From JBEBVQ01 sp037190845 (GTDB taxonomy: Bacteria; Bacteroidota; Bacteroidia; Chitinophagales; Chitinophagaceae), in assembly GCA_037190845.1 (NCBI GenBank), contig JBBCJI010000030.1, positions 62,001 to 126,000 on the forward strand: a DNA stretch of 64,000 bases, in the 5' to 3' direction. The position numbers and the translations under genes are program-made. The stretch's first letter is position 1; each line of letters opens with the position of its first letter. Of this stretch, positions 9,359-17,874 are shown one piece after another. The notes below the pieces were generated by a model that saw only the letters and a program-made list of their open reading frames with translations, had not been told where the DNA came from and made no database searches.

Positions 9359-10558
9359 TTATTCGAAGTCAGGATAGAGCAGGTATTTTTTTCTGATTAG
9401 TCTGAATGCCTTGAGATCACTTTCCCATGTAACCCGAATCTGTTCTTCCGATAACCCTTCCATGATCTGGCTCCGTAATTGTGTGTTGCCAGCCAGCTTT
9501 TCGAAAAAATTATTACGGTTGAAGAGTTTGTCTTTGTCCGGAGTCCATTGGAAGGCTTCAATCAATGGTTGCAGTGTGAAAATATAAGTTCCTGTATTTT
9601 CTTCCGGCATTCGTTTTCCATAGCAGATTTTTCCTTCGTGCAATGGTTTGCTTGCGCCAGTCATGCTTTGGGGAACAAAACTGTAACTGCTTTTTCCTTT
9701 GAAATCCGGATGACCCCATTGCTCGAAAGGAGCCGGAGTACCCCGGCCTACACTTACTGTTGTCCCTTCGAAGAGGCAAAGCGAAGGATACCATAGCACT
9801 GCTGCCGGGGATTTTAGATTGGGTGAAGGGGCAACAGGCATTTCGTACCGGCTGGTATGGTCGTATCCTGTGCATGGGATGATTTTCAGGTCTAATTGAG
9901 CTGCTCCTTCAAACCAGTTTTCTCCTTTCAGCATCAGCGCATATTCTCCCGCAGTCATGCCATATACGATGGGGACAGGTTGCATGCCGACAAAAGAACG
10001 GAGCGATGTGTCGAGTACAGGCCCGTCTATATAAAAGCCGTTGGGGTTAGGGCGATCCAGTACGATCAGCGTTTTTCTTTCTGCAGCACAGGCTTCCATG
10101 GCGTATTGCAGTGTAGAGATGTAGGTATAGAAACGTATACCGACATCCTGAAGGTCATAAATGACAATATCTACATCAGCCAGATGTTCTTTCTGAGGTT
10201 TTTTATTTTTTCCGTACAGGGAAATTACCGGCAGACTGGTAGCGCTGTCATGATCGTTCCTGATATGAGCTCCGGCATCAGCCACTCCGCGGAATCCGTG
10301 CTCCGGTGCAAATATTTTTGTTACGGAAATATCGCGTGTCAGCAGGGTGTCCAACAGCAGCCTGTTACCTGCTATGGACGTCTGGTTGATCAGCAGGGCG
10401 ACTTTTTTTTTGTGCAGCAGGGATAGGTATTGCTCCATATTTTCAGCGCCTGTTATAATGCTCTGGGCATGAGTGTTGGGTGTAATCCAGAGCAGACAGC
10501 AGAACAGCAGGATAATCCCCTGTTTTTTATGGTGTTGAGTAATGTTGTGCAGATACAT
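9359..10558 (-). CDS. namZ: NamZ-type exo-beta-N-acetylmuramidase (DUF1343, GH171)
   Basis: 399 residues with a signal peptide (GIILLFCCLLWITPNTHAQ). Conserved DUF1343 features are present: VALLINQTSI, the FAPEHGFRG motif carrying the conserved glutamate, YDLQDVGIRFYTYISTL, VLDRPNPNG and PIVYGMTAGEYA. The family was shown to release terminal MurNAc from peptidoglycan fragments, so a periplasmic role in wall-fragment recycling is likely. It precedes the trifunctional MMPL gene by 17 bp on the same strand. The symbol follows family homology only. Confidence 0.85.
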   Translation of the reverse strand: MYLHNITQHHKKQGIILLFCCLLWITPNTHAQSIITGAENMEQYLSLLHKKKVALLINQTSIAGNRLLLDTLLTRDISVTKIFAPEHGFRGVADAGAHIRNDHDSATSLPVISLYGKNKKPQKEHLADVDIVIYDLQDVGIRFYTYISTLQYAMEACAAERKTLIVLDRPNPNGFYIDGPVLDTSLRSFVGMQPVPIVYGMTAGEYALMLKGENWFEGAAQLDLKIIPCTGYDHTSRYEMPVAPSPNLKSPAAVLWYPSLCLFEGTTVSVGRGTPAPFEQWGHPDFKGKSSYSFVPQSMTGASKPLHEGKICYGKRMPEENTGTYIFTLQPLIEAFQWTPDKDKLFNRNNFFEKLAGNTQLRSQIMEGLSEEQIRVTWESDLKAFRLIRKKYLLYPDFE

Positions 10559-10652
10559 GGGATCAGGGATATTTTGAAGCCCAAAGATAATCCTGTGTTT
10601 TTAATATATTGATGTATCTTGTGCGCTTTAGCCAATTATTAAAATACTTATT

Positions 10653-11081
10653 ATGCCACAAGTAAAAAAAGGTGACACAGTTCGTGTACACTATCATGGG
10701 AAGCTGACAGACGGATCTACTTTCGATAGTTCTGAAGGCCGTGAGCCGCTTGAGTTTAAAGTGGGCGGCGGACAGGTGATCAGAGGGTTTGATGATGCAG
10801 TGACAGATATGGAAGTGGGGATGAAAAAGACAGTCACGATCCCCGCGGCACAAGCCTACGGCGAACGCAGCGAAGAGATGGTGATGGAATACCCGCTGGC
10901 AGATTTCCCCGGTGATATAACGCCGGAAGCCGGTATGGAGCTGCATATGAGCGATGACAGGGGGAATGTCTTCCCGGTTATTATTATGGAAGTGAAAGAC
11001 GAAAGCGTTGTATTGGATGCCAATCATGCCCTGGCTGGTAAAGACCTTATTTTTGAAATAGAATTGGTGGACATTGCATAA
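10653..11081 (+). CDS. FKBP-type peptidyl-prolyl isomerase (SlyD-like)
   Basis: 142 residues. The FKBP core opens with VKKGDTVRVHYHGKLTDGS and FDSS, with GQVIRGFDDAV and VGMKKTVTIPAAQAYGE. An inserted flap domain (about residues 75-125, containing PEAGMELHMSDDRGN) follows, and the fold closes with LIFEIELVDI, as in SlyD. It has no signal peptide and no His-rich metal tail, so it is a cytoplasmic folding helper. A hairpin terminator follows the stop. Confidence 0.93.
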   Translation: MPQVKKGDTVRVHYHGKLTDGSTFDSSEGREPLEFKVGGGQVIRGFDDAVTDMEVGMKKTVTIPAAQAYGERSEEMVMEYPLADFPGDITPEAGMELHMSDDRGNVFPVIIMEVKDESVVLDANHALAGKDLIFEIELVDIA

Positions 11082-11108
11082 TCTGCGGTTAGTTTACAAT
11101 CAGGTGAG

Positions 11109-11143
11109 CGGGACAGTCTTTAAAAAGACCGTCCCGTTTTTTT
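11109..11143 (+). terminator. Rho-independent terminator of the FKBP gene
   Basis: CGGGACAGTCTT (11109-11120) pairs with AAGACCGTCCCG (11125-11136) with a single A/C mismatch and a 4-base loop. Seven T follow directly (11137-11143). Confidence 0.9.
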
Positions 11144-11166
11144 ATAAAGATTTTGTCCGGATCGTT

Positions 11167-12408
11167 TTAAAAACTTATGCCGTTCAGTATCATCTTTGCT
11201 ACCGGGTTATTTCCGTAATCGTATGGTATATATGCCACGGAAGGTGCCGGTTGTGTAAGGATAAGATTCGCTTTTTTGCCCACGGCAATGCTGCCCATCG
11301 TGTCTGTAAGCTCCAGCGCGGCTGCTCCGTTGATCGTGACCGCATTGATGGTTTCTTCCGGAGTCATTTTCAATTGTGTGCACGCAATAGTCAGGAGCAA
11401 TGGTACATTACCCGAAGGACAGGAGCCGGGATTATAATCGGTAGCGAGGCAAACCGGCAAACCGGCGTCAATCATTTTGCGGGCAGGCTGGTAATGCATA
11501 CCGAGGAAGAAGGCTGCACCAGGCAGCAGCGTCGGGATCGTACTGCTGTTTTTTAACACTTCGATCTCTTCATTACCAACGGATTCAAGGTGGTCTACGC
11601 TGACCGCATTATATTGTACACCAACCTGTACGCCGCCTGAATAGTGCAACTGGTTGGCATGTATCTTGGGTTTTAGTCCGTATTTCAGTCCGGCTTCCAG
11701 CAGGCGTGCCGTTTCCGGCACGCTGAAGAAGCCCTGCTCACAGAATACATCCATATAATCCGCCAATCCTTCGCCGGCTACCAGGGGAAGCATTTCTTCT
11801 GTGATCAGTTTCAGGTAGCTTTCATGATCATCCCTGTATCCGGGAGGGTAGGCATGAGCCGCCAGAAAAGAAACTTTGACCGGTACAGGAGCATGTTCTT
11901 TCAGCCTCCGGATCACCCGGAGCATTTTCAACTCGGCGGCCGTATTCAGTCCATAGCCGCTTTTGATCTCTATGGCGCCGGTACCCTGTGCTATTACGGC
12001 GTGCAATCTTTTAAGGCTTGCTTCGTACAATTCATTTTCGTCTGCCAGCGCCAGTTTTTTGGCCGAGTTCAGGATGCCGCCACCGCGGGCGGCTATTGTT
12101 TCATAGCTCAGGCCTTTGATCCGGTCGGTGAATTCCTGTTCCCGAGGGGCAGCAAATACCAGGTGGGTATGACTGTCGCACCAGGCAGGCAATACCAGCC
12201 TTCCGGCGGCATCTATGGTATGGTCGGCATGTGTTTCGGGTAATGTATCCATAGTGCCGAAGCTGTGTATCCGGTCTCCTTCTGTCAGCAGCCAGGCGTT
12301 TTCAATGGATGGCAGTACAGACATATCGCTACCGGCCACCCTGGATTTCAGGATGCTTCCGGTTTCGGTCTGGCAGAGCTGTCGTATATGGGTGATGAGG
12401 GTGCGCAT
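11167..12408 (-). CDS. hutI: Imidazolonepropionase
   Basis: Cytoplasmic amidohydrolase that opens imidazolone-5-propionate to N-formimino-glutamate in histidine degradation. The 413-residue length is normal. Visible features are the metal motif DSHTHLVF, the family segment ARGGGILNSAKK, IEIKSGYGLN, the second metal histidine region KIHANQL, and ATDYNPGSCPSGN near the C-terminus. No other hut gene is adjacent; a distant arginase-fold gene at 42413 is related to formimidoylglutamase but has altered metal ligands. The start ATG at 12408 gives MRTLITHIRQL. Confidence 0.95.
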   Translation of the reverse strand: MRTLITHIRQLCQTETGSILKSRVAGSDMSVLPSIENAWLLTEGDRIHSFGTMDTLPETHADHTIDAAGRLVLPAWCDSHTHLVFAAPREQEFTDRIKGLSYETIAARGGGILNSAKKLALADENELYEASLKRLHAVIAQGTGAIEIKSGYGLNTAAELKMLRVIRRLKEHAPVPVKVSFLAAHAYPPGYRDDHESYLKLITEEMLPLVAGEGLADYMDVFCEQGFFSVPETARLLEAGLKYGLKPKIHANQLHYSGGVQVGVQYNAVSVDHLESVGNEEIEVLKNSSTIPTLLPGAAFFLGMHYQPARKMIDAGLPVCLATDYNPGSCPSGNVPLLLTIACTQLKMTPEETINAVTINGAAALELTDTMGSIAVGKKANLILTQPAPSVAYIPYDYGNNPVAKMILNGISF

Positions 12409-12432
12409 AGTTTAAATGAGCCGGTTTGCGTG

Positions 12433-13110
12433 TTATGATCGTTCCTTTACCCAGCCAAGCACCAGCTCCAGTTGTTCCTCCCTGGTAAGGTTACTGTTGT
12501 CCAGAACAATGGCATCGTCTGCTTTGCGCAGCGGACTTTCCTCGCGGTTGCTGTCTATGTAATCCCGCATTTCGATGTTATGCTTTACTTCATCGAGCGA
12601 GATATGCGGATTGTCCGGGTATAGCTCTTCAAAGCGTCGTTTCACACGTACCTCCGGATCGGCAGTCATAAATATTTTAAGCGCTGCATCCGGGAATACG
12701 ACAGTGCCAATATCCCGGCCGTCCATAATGATACCTTTGTCTTTGCCCATCCTTTTTTGCTGAGCTACGGCGAAGCCCCGTACTTCCCTGATGGCAGCCA
12801 CTTCGCTGACTTTGCCGGCGACGGCCATCTCCCGGATCTGGTGCGCTACATTTTCGCCGTTCAGGTGTATTTCCGAAACACCCGTATGAGCATTCACTTC
12901 AAACGATAATCGGATATTACTCAGCGCTTTCAGCACCTGCTGGCCGTCTTCAGGGTTTACGTTATCCCATATAAAGTAAAGCGCAATGGCGCGGTACATG
13001 GCGCCGCTGTCAATATATTTATAGCCAAGCACGCCGGCGAGCTGCCTGGCCAGCGTGCTTTTCCCACACGATGAATACCCGTCTATTGCGATAATGATCT
13101 TGTTGCTCAT
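12433..13110 (-). CDS. cmk: Cytidylate kinase
   Basis: Transfers phosphate from ATP to CMP/dCMP in pyrimidine nucleotide supply. The 225-residue length is normal. It shows the P-loop IAIDGYSSCGKSTLA, the substrate segment YIDSGAMYRAIALY, MDGRDIGTVVFPDA and the lid arginine region RVKRRFEEL. It has the same orientation as hutI (24 bp apart), which may be incidental. Confidence 0.96.
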   Translation of the reverse strand: MSNKIIIAIDGYSSCGKSTLARQLAGVLGYKYIDSGAMYRAIALYFIWDNVNPEDGQQVLKALSNIRLSFEVNAHTGVSEIHLNGENVAHQIREMAVAGKVSEVAAIREVRGFAVAQQKRMGKDKGIIMDGRDIGTVVFPDAALKIFMTADPEVRVKRRFEELYPDNPHISLDEVKHNIEMRDYIDSNREESPLRKADDAIVLDNSNLTREEQLELVLGWVKERS

Positions 13111-13201
13111 GTTTTTTTATGTGGCATCTGTAACAGATGTGTTGGATGTGACAGATATGCTGTCAAATATATTTAACACATCTTCCACATCAAACACATC
13201 T

Positions 13202-14578
13202 TCAAGCTTCCCTGCTCATCTCCGCGAAGTATTTATGGAAATACGGAATGGTCTCGATACCCTTGTAATAATTAGCCACATCGAATTTTTCATTCGGAGA
13301 GTGGATATTGTCATTATCCAGCCCAAAGCCCATTAATACGGTTTTGAGTCCGAGAATGCTTTCAAACAATGCGATGATGGGAATACTTCCGCCGCCGCGT
13401 GTCGGTATCGGGTCTTTGCCAAAACTTTCGCGTATGGCACGGGCTGCGGCTTTGTAGGCTACAGAATCGGTCGGTGTTACCACCGGCTCGCCGCCATGAT
13501 GTGTCGTTACTTTTACCGTTACATAGTCTGGGGCTATGCTTTCAAAATGTTCCTTAAACAGCGCTGCAATTTCTTCCGACTTCTGATCAGGCACCAGCCT
13601 CATCGAGATCTTGGCATGGGCTTTGGATGGGAGCACGGTCTTGGCGCCTTCACCAATGTATCCTCCCCATATGCCGTTTACATCCAGCGTCGGGCGTGTG
13701 CCGGTCCGTTCCAGGGTGGTATACCCTTTTTCTCCCCATACCGCTTTTACATTGAGGTCTTTTTTATATTCTGCGAGATCAAACGGCGCTTCATTTAATG
13801 CTTTGCGTTCTTCGTTGCTTAGCTCGTGTACCTTGTCGTAGAATCCCGGAATGGTAATATGATTGCGCTCATCATGCAGCGAAGCGATCATTTTGCTCAG
13901 TATATTGATCGGGTTAGCTACGGCGCCGCCATACACACCGCTGTGCAGGTCGCGGTTGGGGCCGGTAACTTCTACCTCCATATATGCAAGGCCACGCAAA
14001 CCGGTTTCCAGGGAGGGGTTATCCATGCTGATCATAGACGTATCGGATACGAGCACAATATCGGCCTGCAGCTTTTCTTTATTGTCTTCAAGGAATTTTC
14101 CGAGGTTGGAGGAGCCTACTTCTTCTTCTCCTTCGATCATCAGCTTTACATTACAGGCCAGTGTGCCGGTTTTTGCCATCACCTCGAGGGCTTTTACGTG
14201 CATGAACATCTGTCCTTTATCATCACAGGCGCCCCGTGCAAATATTTTACCGTCTTTGATCACCGGCTCAAAAGGGCCGCTGTGCCAGAGCTCCAGGGGG
14301 TCGGCAGGCTGTACGTCGTAGTGGCCATATACCAGTACGGTAGGTAAAGAAGCGTCTATGATTTTCTCTCCGTACACGATCGGATGTCCTGCGGTAGGGC
14401 ATATTTCAGTATGATCGCATCCGGCCTGTACCAGGCTTTCTTTTACGGCTTCTGCGCAGCGGGCCACATCTCCCTTATACTTACTGTCTGCGCTGACGGA
14501 GGGTATGCGCAGCAATTCCAGCAATTCATCTAAAAAACGGTCTTTGTTTTGTGCTAAATAATCGTTCCAGGCTTGCAT
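13202..14578 (-). CDS. M20 family dipeptidase (carnosinase-like)
   Basis: 458 residues. Zinc-peptidase motifs in order: VYGHYDVQPADP, ARGACDDKGQMF (bridging Asp), EGEEEVGSSNL (catalytic Glu pair), then a dimerisation domain, RGGGSIPI and a C-terminal zinc His in NIHSPNEKF. Family members hydrolyse dipeptides in the cytoplasm, and no signal peptide is visible. A TAGGTTTG-like -7 element lies 21 bp upstream of the ATG. Confidence 0.92.
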   Translation of the reverse strand: MQAWNDYLAQNKDRFLDELLELLRIPSVSADSKYKGDVARCAEAVKESLVQAGCDHTEICPTAGHPIVYGEKIIDASLPTVLVYGHYDVQPADPLELWHSGPFEPVIKDGKIFARGACDDKGQMFMHVKALEVMAKTGTLACNVKLMIEGEEEVGSSNLGKFLEDNKEKLQADIVLVSDTSMISMDNPSLETGLRGLAYMEVEVTGPNRDLHSGVYGGAVANPINILSKMIASLHDERNHITIPGFYDKVHELSNEERKALNEAPFDLAEYKKDLNVKAVWGEKGYTTLERTGTRPTLDVNGIWGGYIGEGAKTVLPSKAHAKISMRLVPDQKSEEIAALFKEHFESIAPDYVTVKVTTHHGGEPVVTPTDSVAYKAAARAIRESFGKDPIPTRGGGSIPIIALFESILGLKTVLMGFGLDNDNIHSPNEKFDVANYYKGIETIPYFHKYFAEMSREA

Positions 14579-14598
14579 AAGATTCTGTATTTAAGCCT

Positions 14599-14606
14599 CA
14601 AACCTA
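14599..14606 (-). promoter_or_regulatory. Candidate -7 element for the dipeptidase gene
   Basis: Read on the minus strand the bases spell TAGGTTTG, matching the Bacteroidota TAnnTTTG -7 consensus, 20 bases before the ATG at 14578. No clear TTG at the -33 position was found. Confidence 0.4.
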
Positions 14607-14692
14607 CGTAATAATTTAAGAAACGGAAATACCCGCCTCCCGCGGGGCATATCAAATCTTTGCTTGCGTTTTTCAAGGTATTCATTTCGACA

Positions 14693-14836
14693 GACTCAAT
14701 GACCGCACCTCGACACGCCCGGCCATCGTCATTAAAAGACGGTCACCGAGCGTGTCGAGGCCCGGTTGTTAAGCCATAAACTTGCCGAAGGGTCGAAGTA
14801 AAATTCAGTTTTTGGGATGGCGAAAATTTGAAATCC
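14693..14836. repeat. Dispersed intergenic repeat with 11-bp inverted arms
   Basis: CCTCGACACGC (14708-14718) and GCGTGTCGAGG (14750-14760) form perfect inverted arms. The loop contains ATTAAAAGACGGTCACCGAG (14731-14750), whose exact reverse complement is at 25238-25257. A downstream segment AAATTCAGTTTTT (14801-14813), followed by a GAT-GCGA--ATTTGAA pattern, recurs at 25534 onward. No gene is seen in the 14579-14850 gap. Confidence 0.7.
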
Positions 14837-14850
14837 ACCTCCTGCCGCGG

Positions 14851-16344
14851 CTATTCTGAATCAGGCCTGCGGGGTATATAGCCATACACATAGCAGATAT
14901 ATTTTTCAAAATAAGCTATCTGCTCAAGATGTTGCTGTAATTGCTGTGTCCTGTATGATCGTTCCTCTTCCGGGAAGCCGCCGGTATACAGGAAATATAC
15001 TGTGTCCGTTACATGCCTTGTAGCGGCGCCGTAATCGGTATCCCACTTCATCCGGTGCGCGCCGAGCAGCGGAGTGTAACGTGCATGCTCCGGGTGAATT
15101 TCCGTATAATAAATGTAGGTTGCTTCGCTGGCATGATGAATATACAGATGTTGCCCGTCTGTCTTTTTTGACAATACATAGTCAAGCCCTTCGGTTATTT
15201 CATGAAAACCGTGGTAGGTATGAAATAATTGAAAATTATTGAACACTTTGATCATCTTTACGCCACCGAAGATCAGCAGGATCTGCAATGGCCAGAAGCG
15301 CAGCGCATATACACGGCCAAAGCCCATACTGAACAGCAGCAGCAGCAGCGGTAACAGGAACAGACTCACTCGCATGATGAGGGAGAACTGGTGCAACCAG
15401 GCTGCAATCAGGGTTAGTAGTACTGGTGCGCCTATCAGGATCAATACTGCTGTGTTTTTTCGCAAAAGGAAGATGATCCCGATCAGCATCATTACAAGTG
15501 CGCACCTGAGGTTGAAATCCCCATAGCCCGCCGTGTTGTTGAGTATTTCCCTGATTCGCAGCCAGTTGTGCCGGGTGAGCAGATCTGGGGTGAGGAAGTA
15601 ATCCTGATGATATACCTGGAGATGATCCGAGCCGATCTGCGGGCGCAAAATCAACCAGAAATAAATGGCGAACAGGATTACCCAGATAACTCCCAGGAAT
15701 ACCGGCATCCATATGTAGGCCGTTTTTTTCTCCCGGATGCATTGCCATGTATAATATAGTCCGACTCCGCTCAGTGCAAACACGGAAGGCATGGATGCAC
15801 AAATGGCAATGCCGCCGGTAATACTCCAGAAAAGCAAAAACTTCTTTTTGGATTGTGTAAAAATGTCTTTTTCCAGCGCCTGCCATAGCAGCACGAGCAC
15901 GATAAAGACATCAGGGATGTATTGTTTTATGGTAGCAGAAAATTCTGTCAGGTAGGGACTGAATGCCATTAGCGCCAGTGGTAGCCATAATGTTTCCTCC
16001 GGAACAAACTTCTTCATGATCGCTCTGAATACGAACAGAGATCCAATACCACATAGGAGTGGGTATATTTTCAATGCTTTCTCACCATACCCGAACAAAA
16101 GAGCAAAGATTTTTTCGATCCAGAGAAAAACAGGAGGTGCATACTGGTCGTAGCTAAGCGGAAGCAACAATTCAGCAAAGCTTCTTTCGTATAGGTTATG
16201 GACAATGTTTGCTTCGTCAATGATGAGGTTTCTGTCCTGGAAGAACAGAATCAGCCGCATAACAATCCCCATGAGCAGCATAGCCCATACCGCCACTTTT
16301 GAAATAAACGATATGTATATTGTGATTTTTTTATTGAAAATCAT
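14851..16344 (-). CDS. GT-C type glycosyltransferase (PMT/ArnT-like membrane protein)
   Basis: 497 residues with about ten hydrophobic helices. The first periplasmic loop contains DRNLIIDEANIVHNL with an acidic pair at D43/E44, the usual position of the catalytic acid in GT-C enzymes that use polyprenyl-phosphate sugars. YAPPVFLW and FSPYLTEFSATIKQYIPDV are also typical. A soluble C-terminal part follows (GLDYVLSKKTDGQHLYIHH). Donor and acceptor are unknown, and it is not within a polysaccharide cluster. Confidence 0.75.
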   Translation of the reverse strand: MIFNKKITIYISFISKVAVWAMLLMGIVMRLILFFQDRNLIIDEANIVHNLYERSFAELLLPLSYDQYAPPVFLWIEKIFALLFGYGEKALKIYPLLCGIGSLFVFRAIMKKFVPEETLWLPLALMAFSPYLTEFSATIKQYIPDVFIVLVLLWQALEKDIFTQSKKKFLLFWSITGGIAICASMPSVFALSGVGLYYTWQCIREKKTAYIWMPVFLGVIWVILFAIYFWLILRPQIGSDHLQVYHQDYFLTPDLLTRHNWLRIREILNNTAGYGDFNLRCALVMMLIGIIFLLRKNTAVLILIGAPVLLTLIAAWLHQFSLIMRVSLFLLPLLLLLFSMGFGRVYALRFWPLQILLIFGGVKMIKVFNNFQLFHTYHGFHEITEGLDYVLSKKTDGQHLYIHHASEATYIYYTEIHPEHARYTPLLGAHRMKWDTDYGAATRHVTDTVYFLYTGGFPEEERSYRTQQLQQHLEQIAYFEKYICYVYGYIPRRPDSE

Positions 16345-16404
16345 AATCTATGGTGCTTCCGGGGCAATATTAAATAATATAAGTTGAGATTCATAGGTGC
16401 TGGA

Positions 16405-16434
16405 TTGGCAGACATTGTTTTTTCATTAATTTTG
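16405..16434 (+). promoter_or_regulatory. Bacteroidota-type promoter for the oxoamine synthase gene
   Basis: TTG at 16405-16407, a 19-base spacer and TAATTTTG at 16427-16434 match the Bacteroidota -33/-7 consensus TTG-N19-TAnnTTTG exactly. The gene's ATG is 48 bases downstream. Confidence 0.75.
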
Positions 16435-16481
16435 CGCCGTATTTTTATTATCAACCAAAGGATCAAATCACATACGGACAT

Positions 16482-17741
16482 ATGGACATATTTGCCAAAT
16501 TTGAAAAAAGGTTAGGCCCTATCGGGGATTATGCGGAGAAAGCCCCGGGGTATTTTGCATTCCCGAAACTGGAAGGAGAGATTGGTAACCGCATGAAATT
16601 CCGCGGCAAAGAAAAAATTGTATGGAGCCTGAATAATTATCTCGGTCTGGCTAATCATCCCGAGGTGCGTAAGGCGGATGCCGATGCCGCAGCCCTTTAT
16701 GGTCTGGCATCTCCTATGGGAGCCCGTATGATGAGCGGAAACTCGGATCTGCATGATCATCTGGAGCGTGAGTTGGCAACATTTATTGGCAAAGAAGATG
16801 CGATGTTGTTCAACTATGGTTATCAGGGCATGGTCTCGGCTATAGACAGCCTTTGCAGCCGGCATGATGTGGTGGTGTATGATGCAGAATCGCATGCGTG
16901 TATCATAGACGGGTTACGTCTGATACCAAGCCATCGTTACGTATATAAGCACAATGATGTGGCCGATTGTGAAAAACAATTGCAGCGGGCCGCTGAAATG
17001 GTTAAAAAGACCGGTGGTGGTATTCTGGTCATCACTGAAGGAGTGTTTGGCATGAGCGGCAACCAGGGCAGGGTTAAGGAAATTGTTGCTTTGAAAGGAA
17101 AATATGAGTTCCGTCTGTTTGTGGATGATGCGCATGGGTTTGGCACGATGGGTAAGACCGGCGCCGGAATCGGTGAAGAGCAGGGGTGTATGGATCAGAT
17201 TGATGTGTACTTCTCCACTTTTGCCAAATCAATGGCGAGCATAGGTGGTTTTCTGGCTGCCGATAAAAAGATACTGACTTACCTGCGTTACAATATGCGT
17301 TCACAGGTTTTTGCTAAATCGTTACCGCTGCCGATCGTTGCCGGGAATATTAAACGGCTGGAATTGCTGCGTACACGTCCGGAACTGAAAGAGAAGTTAT
17401 GGCATAATGTAAATCGTTTGCAAAACGGTTTGCGTGAGCGTGGATTTAATATCGGTACTACTAATACGCCGGTAACACCTGTTGTCATGAGTGGTGGTTT
17501 GTTTGACGCTACCCAGCTCATTTATGACATGCGCGAGAATTACAACATTTTCTGTTCCGTTGTGGTATATCCGGTTGTTCCCAAGGGGGTTATCATTCTG
17601 CGTCTGATACCTACTGCAGCGCATACGGATGAAGATATAGACCAGACGTTGGAAACATTCAGCACGCTGAGGGGCAAACTTGAGCGGAAAGAATATCCAC
17701 AGGAAATGCCGGTTGTTCAGGATGTGCTGGAAGCAGTTTGA
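16482..17741 (+). CDS. PLP-dependent alpha-oxoamine synthase (possible serine palmitoyltransferase)
   Basis: 419 residues, fold type I PLP enzyme. Features: WSLNNYLGLANHPEV, GARMMSGNSDLHDHLE, LFNYGYQGMVSAI, the PLP-binding VDDAHGFGTMG near 214, and STFAKSMASIGGF with the Schiff-base lysine near K248. Family members condense an amino acid with an acyl-CoA: glycine in KBL, alanine in BioF, serine in serine palmitoyltransferase. The N-terminal extension and lack of biotin or threonine-catabolism neighbours make serine palmitoyltransferase (sphingolipids occur in many Bacteroidota) plausible. That choice is inference. Confidence 0.8.
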   Translation: MDIFAKFEKRLGPIGDYAEKAPGYFAFPKLEGEIGNRMKFRGKEKIVWSLNNYLGLANHPEVRKADADAAALYGLASPMGARMMSGNSDLHDHLERELATFIGKEDAMLFNYGYQGMVSAIDSLCSRHDVVVYDAESHACIIDGLRLIPSHRYVYKHNDVADCEKQLQRAAEMVKKTGGGILVITEGVFGMSGNQGRVKEIVALKGKYEFRLFVDDAHGFGTMGKTGAGIGEEQGCMDQIDVYFSTFAKSMASIGGFLAADKKILTYLRYNMRSQVFAKSLPLPIVAGNIKRLELLRTRPELKEKLWHNVNRLQNGLRERGFNIGTTNTPVTPVVMSGGLFDATQLIYDMRENYNIFCSVVVYPVVPKGVIILRLIPTAAHTDEDIDQTLETFSTLRGKLERKEYPQEMPVVQDVLEAV

Positions 17742-17777
17742 TCCGGCTATAACTGTTCTATATTATAAAACTGATGA

Positions 17778-17820
17778 GGCTGTCTGAAATGGTCGATGAC
17801 TATGTTTCAGGCGGCCTTTT
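17778..17820 (+). terminator. Terminator hairpin after the oxoamine synthase gene
   Basis: GGCTGTCTGAAA (17778-17789) pairs with TTTCAGGCGGCC (17805-17816) allowing two G-U pairs, with a 15-base loop followed by TTTT. Confidence 0.65.
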
Positions 17821-17874
17821 CAGTGAGTTGTTTGCCCTGTCTCATAAGTTTTTTGATACGTTAATTCATCTGTT

